A DNA stretch of 64,000 nucleotides from Lysobacter sp. HDW10 (GTDB taxonomy: Bacteria; Pseudomonadota; Gammaproteobacteria; Xanthomonadales; Xanthomonadaceae). The notes under the pieces were generated by a model. The model saw nothing but the letters and a program-made list of their open reading frames with translations. It was not told where the DNA came from and searched no databases. Numbering within the stretch: the stretch's first letter is position 1; each line of letters opens with the position of its first letter. The stretch covers positions 1,542,885-1,606,884 of the forward strand of contig NZ_CP049864.1 in the NCBI RefSeq assembly GCF_011300685.1, read 5' to 3'. The position numbers were made by a program, and so were the translations under genes. Of the stretch, positions 26,655 through 36,718 are shown one piece after another.

Positions 26655-26839
26655 GATGAATTCTCTTGCGCGGGGCGCGGACGCCCGTGGGTATTCAGTG
26701 GGCAAGTATAGCTCGACCTCGCATTCAAGTCCCGCAGACCCATGACCTGTGGCAGATATGACCTCTGGCACGATGGAATGAAGGCAAGGTGTTATATCTT
26801 GCCCATACACCTCGATTCAATATTCCTAGGCACATCTCT
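26655..26839. promoter_or_regulatory. Divergent cytochrome/RND control region with direct and inverted repeats
   Basis: The 13-mers ATGACCTGTGGCA (26742-26754) and ATGACCTCTGGCA (26758-26770) match at 12 of 13 positions and are 16 bases apart. An inverted repeat GGCAAG-N9-CTTGCC (26783-26803) surrounds TTATAT (26792-26797), a possible -10 for the RND operon. These are candidate operators; no regulator gene is adjacent. Confidence 0.4.
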
Positions 26840-27997
26840 ATGCGCGTCGAAAAATCTCTCGGTACCTTCACAAAAACCCGGTGGGCGATCTTGCCGTTGG
26901 CACTCGCTATCGGCGTATCAGCTGGCATCGTTGGCTGTAAAAAGGGTGGGCCAGAAGGTGCCGCAGGCGGTCCGGGCATGGGCAAAGATGGCAAGCCGCA
27001 AGAAACCATCGTGTCTGTCGAAGTGGCGCGTGTCTCTCCGCGTCCCATGTCGGCCAGCTTCAGTGGCACGGCGGCACTAGAGGCGCGCAATGAGGCGCAA
27101 GTGGTCGCCAAGACCTCCGGCATTGCGCAACGTGTCTTGGTGGAAGAAGGCCAGCGCGTGAGTGCAGGTCAGTTGCTGGTGCAACTTGAAGATGCGCAGC
27201 AAAAATTGCGTGTGCAGCAGTCGTCTGCGCAAGTCATGAAGCTGTCTCGCAGCTTTGAGCGCGCGCAACAACTTGCGACGCAAAAGATGGTCAGTGCAAA
27301 CGACGTCGATCAACTCCGCTTCGATCTTCAAAATGCGCGCGCCGCGTTGAATATGGCCAAGCTCGACTTGAGCTACACGCGTGTTGTGGCGCCGATTTCG
27401 GGCGTTGTCGCGTCGCGTTCAATCAAGACGGGCAACCTCGTTCAAATCAGTAATCCGATCTTCCGCATCGTCGATACAAATCGCTTGGAAGCCACGTTGA
27501 ATGTGCCTGAGCGTAACGTCGACGTCATTCGCGCAGGTCTGCCGGTGCAATTGAGTTTGGATGCGGTGCCGGGTCAGGTCTTCAATGGCACCGTGGCGCG
27601 TGTTTCACCCGTGGTTGATTCTGGCAGTGGCACGTTCCGTGTCGTCGCGGCCTTCAACGATTCGGGTGTCTTACAGCCGGGTATGTTCGGACGCATCAAC
27701 ATCGTGTTCGACCAAAAGGCGGACGCGCTCGCGATTCCGCGCTCAGCCTTGTTGGAAGATGAAGGCGAAACTGCCGTCTTTACCGTTCGCGGTGACAAAG
27801 CGGCACGCGTCAGCATCAAGACAGGGTATGCCGATGGCGAATGGATTGAAGTGGTCTCGGGCCTGAAGCTCAATGACCCGGTCGTCACCGCAGGTAAGGC
27901 GGCGCTGCGTGATGGCGTCAAGGTCCAGGTGATCAACGGCGGCAAAGTTGTCGCGCCCGCTTCAGCACCTGCTGCGGCTGCCGGCAAGACGCCGTAA
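26840..27997 (+). CDS. RND efflux periplasmic adaptor (membrane fusion lipoprotein)
   Basis: A 385-aa adaptor linking the inner-membrane pumps to an outer-membrane channel. From ATG 26840 the N-terminus has a signal with lipobox-like GIVGC-KK (Cys about 33), then a Gly-rich spacer. The HlyD-type lipoyl halves come next (ALEARNEAQVVAKTSGI... and LSYTRVVAPISGVVASRSIKTG), flanking a helical hairpin, then beta-barrel and membrane-proximal domains. It is the first gene of a three-gene operon, two bases before the first pump. No TolC-type gene is present, so the outer-membrane partner is encoded elsewhere. Confidence 0.88.
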   Translation: MRVEKSLGTFTKTRWAILPLALAIGVSAGIVGCKKGGPEGAAGGPGMGKDGKPQETIVSVEVARVSPRPMSASFSGTAALEARNEAQVVAKTSGIAQRVLVEEGQRVSAGQLLVQLEDAQQKLRVQQSSAQVMKLSRSFERAQQLATQKMVSANDVDQLRFDLQNARAALNMAKLDLSYTRVVAPISGVVASRSIKTGNLVQISNPIFRIVDTNRLEATLNVPERNVDVIRAGLPVQLSLDAVPGQVFNGTVARVSPVVDSGSGTFRVVAAFNDSGVLQPGMFGRINIVFDQKADALAIPRSALLEDEGETAVFTVRGDKAARVSIKTGYADGEWIEVVSGLKLNDPVVTAGKAALRDGVKVQVINGGKVVAPASAPAAAAGKTP

Positions 27998-27999
27998 TC

Positions 28000-30900
28000 A
28001 TGAGCACCTCTGATGCTATCGCCACGCGGACTGAGGCCCTGAAGTCGGGCTTAATCGAGTTCGCAACTCGTCGTCGCGTCACGATCGCGATGTTATGGGT
28101 CACCTTGTTCCTGTTCGGCATGATTGCGCTGCGGGACTTGAAAGTGAACCTCCTGCCTGATCTCAGCTATCCGACGCTGACAGTTCGCACGGAATACACC
28201 GGTGCTGCGCCAGCGGAAATCGAGACGCTGATTTCTCAGCCCGCGGAAGAAGCGCTGGGTGTCGTCAAAAATGTTCGCAAGCTTGAATCCGTATCGCGTA
28301 CGGGTCAAAGCGACGTGGTGCTTCAATTTGCGTGGGGCACCAATATGGATCAAGCGGGCCTGGACGTCCGCGACAAAATGGAAGCATTGCAGTTGCCATT
28401 GGATGCAAAGCGTCCGGTCATGCTGCGTTTCAATCCATCAACCCAGCCGATCATGCGTCTTGCGCTCGCGCCGAAGGTCTCAAAGCCGGGCGCCGATGGT
28501 ATCGACACTCAGCTCGTCGGTCTGCGTCGCTTTGCTGACGACGATTTGAAAAAGAAACTGGAAACCGTCGCAGGCGTGGCCGCTGTCAAAGTGGGCGGCG
28601 GACTTGAAGATGAAATCCAAGTCGATATCGACCAGCGCAAGCTCGCGCAGTACGGCTTGTCCATTGATACGGTGATCAATCGCCTCAAGGCGGAAAACGT
28701 CAACGTGTCCGGCGGTCGATTGGAACAAGGTGCGCAACGCTACCTCGTTCGTACGGTCAATCAGTTCCAAGACGTCGACGCGATTCGCAACATGTTGTTG
28801 ACCGTGCAATCCGCAGGCAACAGTTCCTCTGCGGCTGCGGCAGCACGCATGGCGCGCATTGCAGCGGCGTCGGGCTCTGCTGAAGCGGTTGCGGCAGCTT
28901 CCGGTTTGGATACGTCGGGCGGTGTCGGATCGACCGTGCCGATTCATTTGGGCGACATTGCAACGGTCACGCAGTCTTGGAAAGAACGCGAGTCGATCAT
29001 TCGATTGGATGGCCGCGAAGCAATCGAGCTCGCGATTTACAAAGAAGGTGATGCAAATACCGTTGCAACGGCAGATGGCTTGTTGGAGCGCTTGAAGAGC
29101 GTTCGCAGTCAGCTGCCGCCAGAAGTTGAACTTGTCACGGTCGAAGATCAAGCCGTGTTCATTCGACATGCCATCAGTGACGTGAAGTTGGACGCCGTGA
29201 TTGGTGGTCTGTTGGCCATTCTGGTCATCTTCTTGTTCTTGCGCGACGGCTGGAGCACGTTCGTCATCTCGTTGGCGTTGCCGACGTCAATCGTCACGAC
29301 CTTCTTCTTCATGAGTCAGTTGGGGCTTTCACTCAACGTTATGTCGCTGGGTGGTTTGGCGCTTGCAACCGGCTTGGTCGTCGATGACTCCATTGTGGTG
29401 CTCGAATCGATCGCAAAGGCGCGTGAACGGGGCTTGGGCATTCTGCAAGCGGCCGTGACCGGCACGCGAGAAGTGGGCATGGCGGTCGTTGCATCGACGC
29501 TGACCACAATCGCTGTGTTCTTGCCGCTGGTCTTTGTGCAAGGCATCGCAGGCCAACTCTTCCGCGATCAGGCATTGACCGTTGCGCTGGCAGTGGCCAT
29601 TTCCTTGGCAGTCTCCATGACCTTGGTGCCAATGCTGTCTGCGTTGAAGGCCAAAGACGTCGAGTCGTATCCGGAAGAGCCGCCGCACGCACAGTGGCAA
29701 CCGGAAAAGAAATGGCAAAAGCCGATCGCGACAGCGAACCGCGGTATTGGTACGGGCTTCGGCGCCATTGGTTACGGTTTCGCGTGGGTGGTGATGCGCG
29801 TTTGGAATGGCGTGTCACGCGTCGTCGGCCCCGTCATGCGCAAAGCCAGTGATGTGGTCATGGCGCCATACAACCGTGCAGAGCGCATGTACCTCGACAT
29901 GTTGCCAAAGGCCATGGGTAAGCCGGCATTGGTGCTGACCGTTGCCGCCGCGATGTTTGTGCTGTCGATGGGGATCCTGCCATTCCTCGGCGCGAACTTG
30001 ATGCCGCAATTGGCGCAAGATCGTTTCGAAATGACGGTGAAACTCCCGCCCGGGACGCCGCTCGCAACAACCGATGCCTTGGTCCGCGACCTGCAGAACA
30101 AGCACGACGAGGAACCCGGTATTTCAACTTTGTTTGCTGTCAGTGGTACGGGCACGCGTTTGGATGCAAACCCCACTGAAAGCGGCGAAAACATCGGCAA
30201 GCTGTCTGTGGTGATGGCGAACGGTGGCAATGAAAAGGTCGAAGCTGATACCACCGCGAAGCTGCGTGAATCGATGAAGCTGCATCCGAATGCGCAGGTC
30301 GACTTCGCGCGTCCCGAACTGTTCTCGTTCTCGCCGCCGCTCGAAATTGAAATTGAAGGTGACAACCTCGACACCTTGAAAGTCGCAGGTCAAAAACTAG
30401 CCGCACTCCTTCGCAACAATCCGCATTACACCGACGTGAAATCAACGGTTGAGCAGGGCTTCCCTGAAATCCAAATTCACTTTGACCAAGCACGTGCTGC
30501 AGCCTTGGGTCTCACCACACGTCAAATCGCCGACATCGTGGTCAACAAGGTGGCGGGGAATGTCGCGACGCGTTACAGCTTCCGTGATCGTAAGATCGAC
30601 GTGCTGGTCCGTTCGCGTCCTGAAGATCGCAATTCGGTTGAAGCGATTCGCAATCTTGTCGTGAATCCAGGAAGTGGCGCGCCTGTCACTTTGGCTTCGG
30701 TGGCGGATATTGTGGAAACCACGGGTCCTTCAGAAATCCATCGTGTGGATCAACGTCGCGTCGCGATCATTTCCGCAAACTTGCAAGACATCGATCTTCA
30801 AGCCGCTGTGCGCGAAGTGAATGACATCGTTGCCAAGAATCCGCTGGATCCGGAAACAGAGCTGCATATTGGCGGTCAAGGTGAAGAGTTGGGTGAGTCC

Positions 30901-31470
30901 TTGCGTTCCTTGCTCTTCGCGTTTGGCCTGGCCGTGTTCTTGGTGTACTTGGTGATGGCGTCGCAGTTCGAATCGCTATTGCATCCGTTTGTCATCTTGT
31001 TCTCGATTCCTTTGGCGTTGGTCGGTGCGGTGCTCGCGCTCTTCTTGACGCGTTCAACGATTTCGGTCGTGGTATTCATCGGCTTGATCTTGTTGGTGGG
31101 CTTGGTGGTGAAGAACGCCATCATCCTGATCGACAAGGTCAATCAGTTGCGCGAAGAAGGTGTGGCCAAGCGTGATGCCTTGGTTGAAGGCGCACGTTCG
31201 CGCTTGCGCCCGATCATGATGACCACGCTATGTACGTTGTTCGGCTTCTTGCCGCTCGCGATTGCCACGGGCGAAGGCGCTGAAGTGCGCTCGCCGATGG
31301 CCATCACGGTGATGGGTGGTCTGCTGGTTTCGACTTTGCTGACCTTGATCGTGGTGCCGGTGATTTACGACTTGTTGGATCGCAAACCGGACAGCTTCTA
31401 CAAGGAACGGGGTGACCGCGCACGCGCGGTGATTGCGGCCGGCGAAGCCAACGCGGCAGAACACGGGTAA
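28000..31470 (+). CDS. RND multidrug-type efflux pump subunit, enlarged
   Basis: An AcrB/MdtBC-type proton-driven exporter of 1156 aa; most relatives have about 1030-1050. Twelve-span layout with the TM4 acidic pair in GLVVDDSIVVLE, and pore/porter domains on both halves. The extra length is in two places. An Ala/Ser-rich insert (residues about 274-311, SSSAAAAARMARIAAASGSA) falls in the first porter region. A basic amphipathic insert of about 85 residues (about 547-631) falls in the cytoplasmic linker between halves. It is followed five bases later by a second, normal-length RND gene, so the functional pump may be a heterotrimer like MdtBC. Substrates unknown. Confidence 0.88.
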   Translation: MSTSDAIATRTEALKSGLIEFATRRRVTIAMLWVTLFLFGMIALRDLKVNLLPDLSYPTLTVRTEYTGAAPAEIETLISQPAEEALGVVKNVRKLESVSRTGQSDVVLQFAWGTNMDQAGLDVRDKMEALQLPLDAKRPVMLRFNPSTQPIMRLALAPKVSKPGADGIDTQLVGLRRFADDDLKKKLETVAGVAAVKVGGGLEDEIQVDIDQRKLAQYGLSIDTVINRLKAENVNVSGGRLEQGAQRYLVRTVNQFQDVDAIRNMLLTVQSAGNSSSAAAAARMARIAAASGSAEAVAAASGLDTSGGVGSTVPIHLGDIATVTQSWKERESIIRLDGREAIELAIYKEGDANTVATADGLLERLKSVRSQLPPEVELVTVEDQAVFIRHAISDVKLDAVIGGLLAILVIFLFLRDGWSTFVISLALPTSIVTTFFFMSQLGLSLNVMSLGGLALATGLVVDDSIVVLESIAKARERGLGILQAAVTGTREVGMAVVASTLTTIAVFLPLVFVQGIAGQLFRDQALTVALAVAISLAVSMTLVPMLSALKAKDVESYPEEPPHAQWQPEKKWQKPIATANRGIGTGFGAIGYGFAWVVMRVWNGVSRVVGPVMRKASDVVMAPYNRAERMYLDMLPKAMGKPALVLTVAAAMFVLSMGILPFLGANLMPQLAQDRFEMTVKLPPGTPLATTDALVRDLQNKHDEEPGISTLFAVSGTGTRLDANPTESGENIGKLSVVMANGGNEKVEADTTAKLRESMKLHPNAQVDFARPELFSFSPPLEIEIEGDNLDTLKVAGQKLAALLRNNPHYTDVKSTVEQGFPEIQIHFDQARAAALGLTTRQIADIVVNKVAGNVATRYSFRDRKIDVLVRSRPEDRNSVEAIRNLVVNPGSGAPVTLASVADIVETTGPSEIHRVDQRRVAIISANLQDIDLQAAVREVNDIVAKNPLDPETELHIGGQGEELGESLRSLLFAFGLAVFLVYLVMASQFESLLHPFVILFSIPLALVGAVLALFLTRSTISVVVFIGLILLVGLVVKNAIILIDKVNQLREEGVAKRDALVEGARSRLRPIMMTTLCTLFGFLPLAIATGEGAEVRSPMAITVMGGLLVSTLLTLIVVPVIYDLLDRKPDSFYKERGDRARAVIAAGEANAAEHG

Positions 31471-31475
31471 TCGCC

Positions 31476-34400
31476 ATGAGCTTGTCCGAATTCAGCATCA
31501 AGCGGCCTGTCACCACGATCATGCTGTTTATTTCGATGGTCGTGGTCGGGCTGATTGCCGCGGTGCGTTTGCCGCTGGAAATGATGCCCGATATGTCGTT
31601 CCCCTTTGTCTTCGTGCAATTGCCGTATGCCGGCTCGACGCCTGAGGAAGTGGAGCGCAATGTCGTGCGGCCGGCGGAAGAAGCCTTGGCAACCTTGAGT
31701 GGTGTGCAAGCACTGCAATCGAGGTCACAGGCGGACAACGGCTCGGTGATGGTGTTGTTCCGCGATTGGAGCAAAGACGTTTCCATCGCCGCGTCTGAAG
31801 CACGCGAGCGATTGGATGCGATTCGCGACCAGTTGCCGGACGATTTCCAACGCTATTTCGTTTTCCGCTGGTCGGCCACGGATGAACCTGTGGTCACGCT
31901 GCAGCTCACCAGTGACTCAGATTTGCGCACGCAGAGCGAAATGATTGAGCGCGAGTTCAAACGTCCGCTGGAACGCCTGCCGGGTGTGGCCAAAATCGAA
32001 GTCGAAGGTGTGCCGAACCAAGAAGTCGAGGTCGCCGTCCAGCCGGATCGTCTATCGGCTGCAGGCTTGGCCTTGAACGACTTGGTGAACAAGCTGTCGT
32101 CTGCGAACTTCTCGGTGTCTGCAGGTCAGATCGACAACGGCGGCATGCGCTATCGCGTGCAACCGATTGGCGAGCTCAAGAGCGTAGAGATGTTGAGCAA
32201 CATGGTGATAGCCGCAAATGGCACGCGCCTGGGCGATATTGCCGACGTCAGAATGCGCGACCAGCGTATGAACTATTCGCGCACAATCGACGGCAAGCCC
32301 ATGGTGGCCATCGATATCTACAAAGAGCGCGCCGCGAACATCGTGGACATCAGTAAGCGCGTACGCGAAGCGGTCAAGCTGATCGAAGCCTCGCCGGAAA
32401 TTAAGGGCATTACAGTCGATATCACCGACGACCAAGGCGAAGGCGTCATCAGCTCGTTGATGGCCTTGGCAGAGGCGGGTGCAATCGGTCTCGTGTTGTC
32501 GATCTTGGTGTTGTACTTCTTCCTACGCCATTGGCCATCGACCTTGATGGTGACGCTGGCGATTCCGATCTGTTTCATCATGACTTTGGGCTTTATGTAC
32601 TTTGCCAACGTCACCTTGAACATTTTGACGATGATGGGCTTGCTGCTCGCCATCGGGATGCTCGTCGACAATGCCGTGGTTGTGGTGGAAAGCATTTACC
32701 AAGAGCGTGAGCGCTACCCGGACAATCCGATGTACGCCTCTGTCATCGGTACACGACACGTGGCCATCGCGCTCACCGCCGGTACCCTGTGTCACTGCAT
32801 CGTGTTTGTGCCGAATTTGTTCGGCCCACGCAACATGATCACCATTCAGATGTCTCAAATCGCCATCACGATCTCGGTGTCTTTGCTGGCGTCTTGGTTG
32901 GTGGCCGTCAGTTTGATTCCGATGTTGTCGGCGCGGATGAAGACGCCGCCAGCAGTTAATTCCAAGTCCGGCATGATTGGCCGCTTGCAGACGCGCTACG
33001 CGAAATTGCTGCGCTGGACCTTGGAACATCGCGGCAAGAGCATCATGGCCATTCTGCTCGTCACCTTGATCAGTGTCGTGCCGATGATGATGACGAAGAA
33101 AAGCATGTTCGATGCCGATGATCCGGCAGAGATCGAAATGTTCTATAGCTGGAACGGTTCGTACTCGAAGGATCAAATGGGCGAAGAGGTGAAGCGCGTT
33201 GAAGACTTCATCAACAAGAATCGGAAGCGTTTCAAAATCACTGAAGTGTCGTCGCGTTACAGCGAGCAAGGCTGGGGCCGAACAACGCTGAAGATTGATG
33301 CCAAAGACGCCAAAGTCACCAGCGAAATTCAAGAGCAAATCCGCAAGGAAATGCCGAAGTCAGCGCGCGCCAAGATCGGTATCGGTCAACAAGATGGCGG
33401 GCAGGGCGGCATGGGCCAAGATGTGCGGATCCGATTGGTGGGCGATTCGACGCAACGATTGGAAGATATTTCCAAGGAAGTGATTCCGCTCTTGTCCGCA
33501 CAAAAGGAACTGCGCGACGTACGCATTGATACGGGCGACCGCAACAGCGAAGTGGGCATTACCGTCAATCGTGAGCGCGCTGCCAACTACGGTTTCAGTA
33601 CGCAAGATGTCGCGCGCTACATCGGTATCGCCTTACGTGGCTCGTCATTGCGTGAGTTCAATCGCGGGGCGGAGCAAATTCCGGTCAACGTGCGATTTGA
33701 AGGCGCAGAAGAGTCCACACTCGAGCAGCTACGCTCCTTCATGGTGACGGGTTCAGACGGACGTCAGATTCCGTTGATGGCGATGGTGGATGTGGGCGTG
33801 TCTCCTTCGGCGACACAAATCCAGCGTTTGGATCGCCAGACGTCTCTGCAACTGACTGCCAATGTCTCGCCAGGCTCGAATCAAGACGAGGCGAAGAAGG
33901 CGATGATCAAGGTGCTGAAGGACTATAGCTTCCCGCCGGGTTACAGCTACTCAGAGAAGGGTTTCGGTCTCAACATCGGTGAAAAGGAAGCCATGGCGCA
34001 GATGGGCTTCAATCTGCTGATCGCGCTGGTCATGATTTATGTGGTGATGGCTGCGGTGTTCGAATCACTCTTGTTCCCAGCCGCCATCATGAGTGGTGTG
34101 GTGTTCTCGATCTTCGGCGTGTTCTGGTTGTTCTGGTTGACCGGCACCACGTTCAACATCATGGCGTTTATCGGCATCTTGGTGCTCATGGGTGTGGTGG
34201 TGAACAACGGCATCGTGATGATCGAGCACATCAACAATTTGCGACGTCGCGGTCTGAGTCGCACCGACGCATTGGTTGAAGGTAGCCGTGAACGATTGCG
34301 CCCGATTCTGATGACGATGGGTACGGCCATCCTGGCGATGATTCCGATTGCGGTGTCCAACACGCAAATCGGCGGTGAAGGTCCGCCTTACTTCCCGATG

Positions 34401-34577
34401 GCACGCGCCATTGCGGGGGGCTTGGCATTCTCTACACTTGTGAGCCTATTGTTCTTGCCGACGATTTACGCCTTGCTCGATGACTGGCGCACCAAGAGTG
34501 GCAAGAAGTGGGCTTGGGCGCGTGATTGGAAATGGCGCGGTCGTAGATCGAAATTGCCGCCGCTGCCGGCCAGCTAA
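31476..34577 (+). CDS. RND multidrug-type efflux pump subunit, second in tandem
   Basis: A 1033-aa AcrB/MdtC-type pump of ordinary length. Begins SLSEFSIKRPVTTIML, typical of the HAE1-type N-terminus. TM4 has the paired acidic residue in GMLVDNAVVVVES, where the first Asp is present and the second position is Asn; in the tandem partner both are Asp (VVDDS). This asymmetry is what is seen in hetero-oligomeric RND pairs where only one partner conducts protons. It is the last gene of the adaptor-pump-pump operon and is followed by the minus-strand TraB gene. Confidence 0.88.
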   Translation: MSLSEFSIKRPVTTIMLFISMVVVGLIAAVRLPLEMMPDMSFPFVFVQLPYAGSTPEEVERNVVRPAEEALATLSGVQALQSRSQADNGSVMVLFRDWSKDVSIAASEARERLDAIRDQLPDDFQRYFVFRWSATDEPVVTLQLTSDSDLRTQSEMIEREFKRPLERLPGVAKIEVEGVPNQEVEVAVQPDRLSAAGLALNDLVNKLSSANFSVSAGQIDNGGMRYRVQPIGELKSVEMLSNMVIAANGTRLGDIADVRMRDQRMNYSRTIDGKPMVAIDIYKERAANIVDISKRVREAVKLIEASPEIKGITVDITDDQGEGVISSLMALAEAGAIGLVLSILVLYFFLRHWPSTLMVTLAIPICFIMTLGFMYFANVTLNILTMMGLLLAIGMLVDNAVVVVESIYQERERYPDNPMYASVIGTRHVAIALTAGTLCHCIVFVPNLFGPRNMITIQMSQIAITISVSLLASWLVAVSLIPMLSARMKTPPAVNSKSGMIGRLQTRYAKLLRWTLEHRGKSIMAILLVTLISVVPMMMTKKSMFDADDPAEIEMFYSWNGSYSKDQMGEEVKRVEDFINKNRKRFKITEVSSRYSEQGWGRTTLKIDAKDAKVTSEIQEQIRKEMPKSARAKIGIGQQDGGQGGMGQDVRIRLVGDSTQRLEDISKEVIPLLSAQKELRDVRIDTGDRNSEVGITVNRERAANYGFSTQDVARYIGIALRGSSLREFNRGAEQIPVNVRFEGAEESTLEQLRSFMVTGSDGRQIPLMAMVDVGVSPSATQIQRLDRQTSLQLTANVSPGSNQDEAKKAMIKVLKDYSFPPGYSYSEKGFGLNIGEKEAMAQMGFNLLIALVMIYVVMAAVFESLLFPAAIMSGVVFSIFGVFWLFWLTGTTFNIMAFIGILVLMGVVVNNGIVMIEHINNLRRRGLSRTDALVEGSRERLRPILMTMGTAILAMIPIAVSNTQIGGEGPPYFPMARAIAGGLAFSTLVSLLFLPTIYALLDDWRTKSGKKWAWARDWKWRGRRSKLPPLPAS

Positions 34578-34605
34578 GATCGATTAACGCGAAAGCGCCT
34601 GCACC

Positions 34606-35808
34606 TCAACCAAAGAGGTGTTTGGCGCCTCGTGCAATGGCGATCCACTCGCCGGCCATCATGCCGAAATTGGTCATCATGAAAACAAGGACGACCCGAC
34701 ACACACGGTTCGAATACCAGCCCTTAAGCGTTTGCGCATCGTTACGCAAAGACAAAAAGTCCGCATAGGTTGGATTGCGTAGCTTCAATTCAGTCAGACC
34801 ACTAAACATTCCGGCAGGCATGCCTGGACGGAACGGTTTGAAGGGCGCGACAATCGCCGCAACGATGATGGAAAAGGGGTGCGCCGCTGCAATCGCTGCG
34901 CCCAACGCGGCGAGGCCGGCCGTCCATGCACTCCAAAGAATGATGAGATCCATGCCTTTGCTGATGCCGCCGTGTGTGAAGCCCCAAACAATGCCGCCAA
35001 TCACCAAGGCAGAAATGATCAGGGTGACCCACGGGATCTTGCGCTTCTGAACGACGTTATCCAGCTTCGGAAGAATGTCTGCGGGTGCAGTCGTTTCTTC
35101 CTTCAAGTATTTCGCGATGCCTTTTAGATGCCCTGCGCCAACGACGGCAAGCACGCGGCGCGCGCCGTCGATCTGGCGCAACTTGGCCGCCATGTATTGA
35201 TCGCGCTCATCAATCAAGGCTGAGAAAAGCGCGGGGGATTCTTTGGCGAAGTCGCCAAAGCTGGCTTCCAGCATGTCGCCTTCTTTCAGGTTCTCGATAT
35301 GCGATTCGCTGACTTCTTCATCCGCGAAGAGTGACGTGATCATGCCGCCGCCGATCTTCATTCTGTCCCAGAACTTCAGGCCCTGCATGGCGCGTTTAAA
35401 CGTGATGCCGATCTCTCGGTCAATCAATTTCACCGGCAAGTTCAAGGCGTCGGCTTCGGTCGACGCAGCTTTGAGTTCCGCGCCAGGCTCGATGCCCAGT
35501 TGTTCTGCGAGACGCCGTTGATAGGCAGCGAGCGCGAGGTTTGCAGCGAACATCGCCACCTTGTTCTCGCGCATCACCTTGGCAAGATCCAACTTCGCCA
35601 TCGCATCCGGATTGAACAGCGCATCGTGGCGTTGCGGATCTAGCTCGATGGCAATGCAATCAAACTCGGCAGATGAGACCGCTTCACGCACCGCTTGTGT
35701 GCTTTGATGCGACACATGTGCGGTGCCGAGCAAGGTGTAGTGAACGCCATCGCGCTCAACTTCGGCGATGGGTTGGTTGCGCCATTGCGCGAGTTCGGAA
35801 TCAGTCAC
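34606..35808 (-). CDS. TraB/PrgY-family membrane protein
   Basis: A 400-aa protein. The N-terminal TIKI/TraB domain has the conserved patterns GTAHVSHQS, IAIELDPQRH, a basic helical region and VVGAGHLKGI. In the related TIKI proteins the GTAH and GH segments supply metal ligands for a protease. The C-terminal part has four or five membrane segments. PrgY of Enterococcus limits pheromone release; bacterial orthologues outside that system have no settled role. It overlaps aguB by eight bases (start at 35808), so it belongs to the aguA-aguB transcript. Confidence 0.82.
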   Translation of the reverse strand: MTDSELAQWRNQPIAEVERDGVHYTLLGTAHVSHQSTQAVREAVSSAEFDCIAIELDPQRHDALFNPDAMAKLDLAKVMRENKVAMFAANLALAAYQRRLAEQLGIEPGAELKAASTEADALNLPVKLIDREIGITFKRAMQGLKFWDRMKIGGGMITSLFADEEVSESHIENLKEGDMLEASFGDFAKESPALFSALIDERDQYMAAKLRQIDGARRVLAVVGAGHLKGIAKYLKEETTAPADILPKLDNVVQKRKIPWVTLIISALVIGGIVWGFTHGGISKGMDLIILWSAWTAGLAALGAAIAAAHPFSIIVAAIVAPFKPFRPGMPAGMFSGLTELKLRNPTYADFLSLRNDAQTLKGWYSNRVCRVVLVFMMTNFGMMAGEWIAIARGAKHLFG

Positions 35809-36685
35809 GGAAGCGTTTCGTCAAATCGCCGTAGGCATCAATGCGACGGTCACGCAAGAACGGCCAAATGCGTCGCACGTGTTCGCTGCGCTGCATGTCA
35901 ACGTCCACCATCAAAAGCGTTGGTTGATCGCCGGCTTCAGCCAGCACCTCACCTTGCGGGCCCAACACATGGCTATTGCCCCAGAAGTCGATGCCTGACG
36001 CGCCAATCGGCGAGGCTTCGTGGCCGACACGATTGCAAGATAAGACAGGCAAACCATTCGCTACTGCATGACCGCGATGACTCAACACCCATGCATCACG
36101 TTGGCGTTGCTTCTCTGCGTCGTCGTCGTCGGGGTCCCAACCGATAGCGGTCGGGTAGAGCAAGAGGTCCGCACCCGCGAGCGCCATGAGTCGCGCGCCT
36201 TCCGGGTACCACTGATCCCAACATACCAACACGCCCAAGCGGCCAACGGAGGTATCGATGGGTTCGAATCCGATATCGCCGGGCGTGAAGTAGAACTTCT
36301 CGTAAAAGCCCGGGTCATCTGGGATGTGCATCTTCCGATACTTACCAGCGGTAGAGCCATCCGCATCAAACACAACAGCAGTGTTGTGATACAGACCCGT
36401 TGCACGTTTCTCAAACAAAGAGCTCACCAAAACAACGCCATGTTGTTTTGCCAACTTGCCAAGGCGTTCCGTGCTCGGGCCCGGAATCTTTTCTGCCAAA
36501 TCGAATTCGCTCACCGATTCGTGTTGGCAAAAGTAAGGCCCGTTGTGCAGCTCTTGCAAGAGCACAAGTTTCGCGCCTTGCTTTGCCGCTTCCGCAACGC
36601 GGTCTTCGATCACCGCGAGATTGGCATCGGCGTCGCCTTGATTGCGTTCTTGAACCAGAGCTACGGGAAGTTGTGCGTATTTCAT
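35801..36685 (-). CDS. aguB: N-carbamoylputrescine amidase
   Basis: Hydrolyses N-carbamoylputrescine to putrescine, CO2 and ammonia. A 294-aa nitrilase-superfamily protein with the Glu-Lys-Cys triad visible: LLQELHNGPYF (Glu), KYRKMHIPDDPGFYEKFYF (Lys) and VLVCWDQWYPEGAR (Cys). The KMHIPDDPGFYEKFYF block is the agmatine-pathway signature of this subfamily. It lies 33 bases after aguA on the same strand, giving the complete agmatine-to-putrescine route, and overlaps the TraB-family gene downstream. Confidence 0.93.
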   Translation of the reverse strand: MKYAQLPVALVQERNQGDADANLAVIEDRVAEAAKQGAKLVLLQELHNGPYFCQHESVSEFDLAEKIPGPSTERLGKLAKQHGVVLVSSLFEKRATGLYHNTAVVFDADGSTAGKYRKMHIPDDPGFYEKFYFTPGDIGFEPIDTSVGRLGVLVCWDQWYPEGARLMALAGADLLLYPTAIGWDPDDDDAEKQRQRDAWVLSHRGHAVANGLPVLSCNRVGHEASPIGASGIDFWGNSHVLGPQGEVLAEAGDQPTLLMVDVDMQRSEHVRRIWPFLRDRRIDAYGDLTKRFRD

Positions 36686-36718
36686 TGCGGGTAATCCGTC
36701 AGTGTTGCGTCGGTTAGA

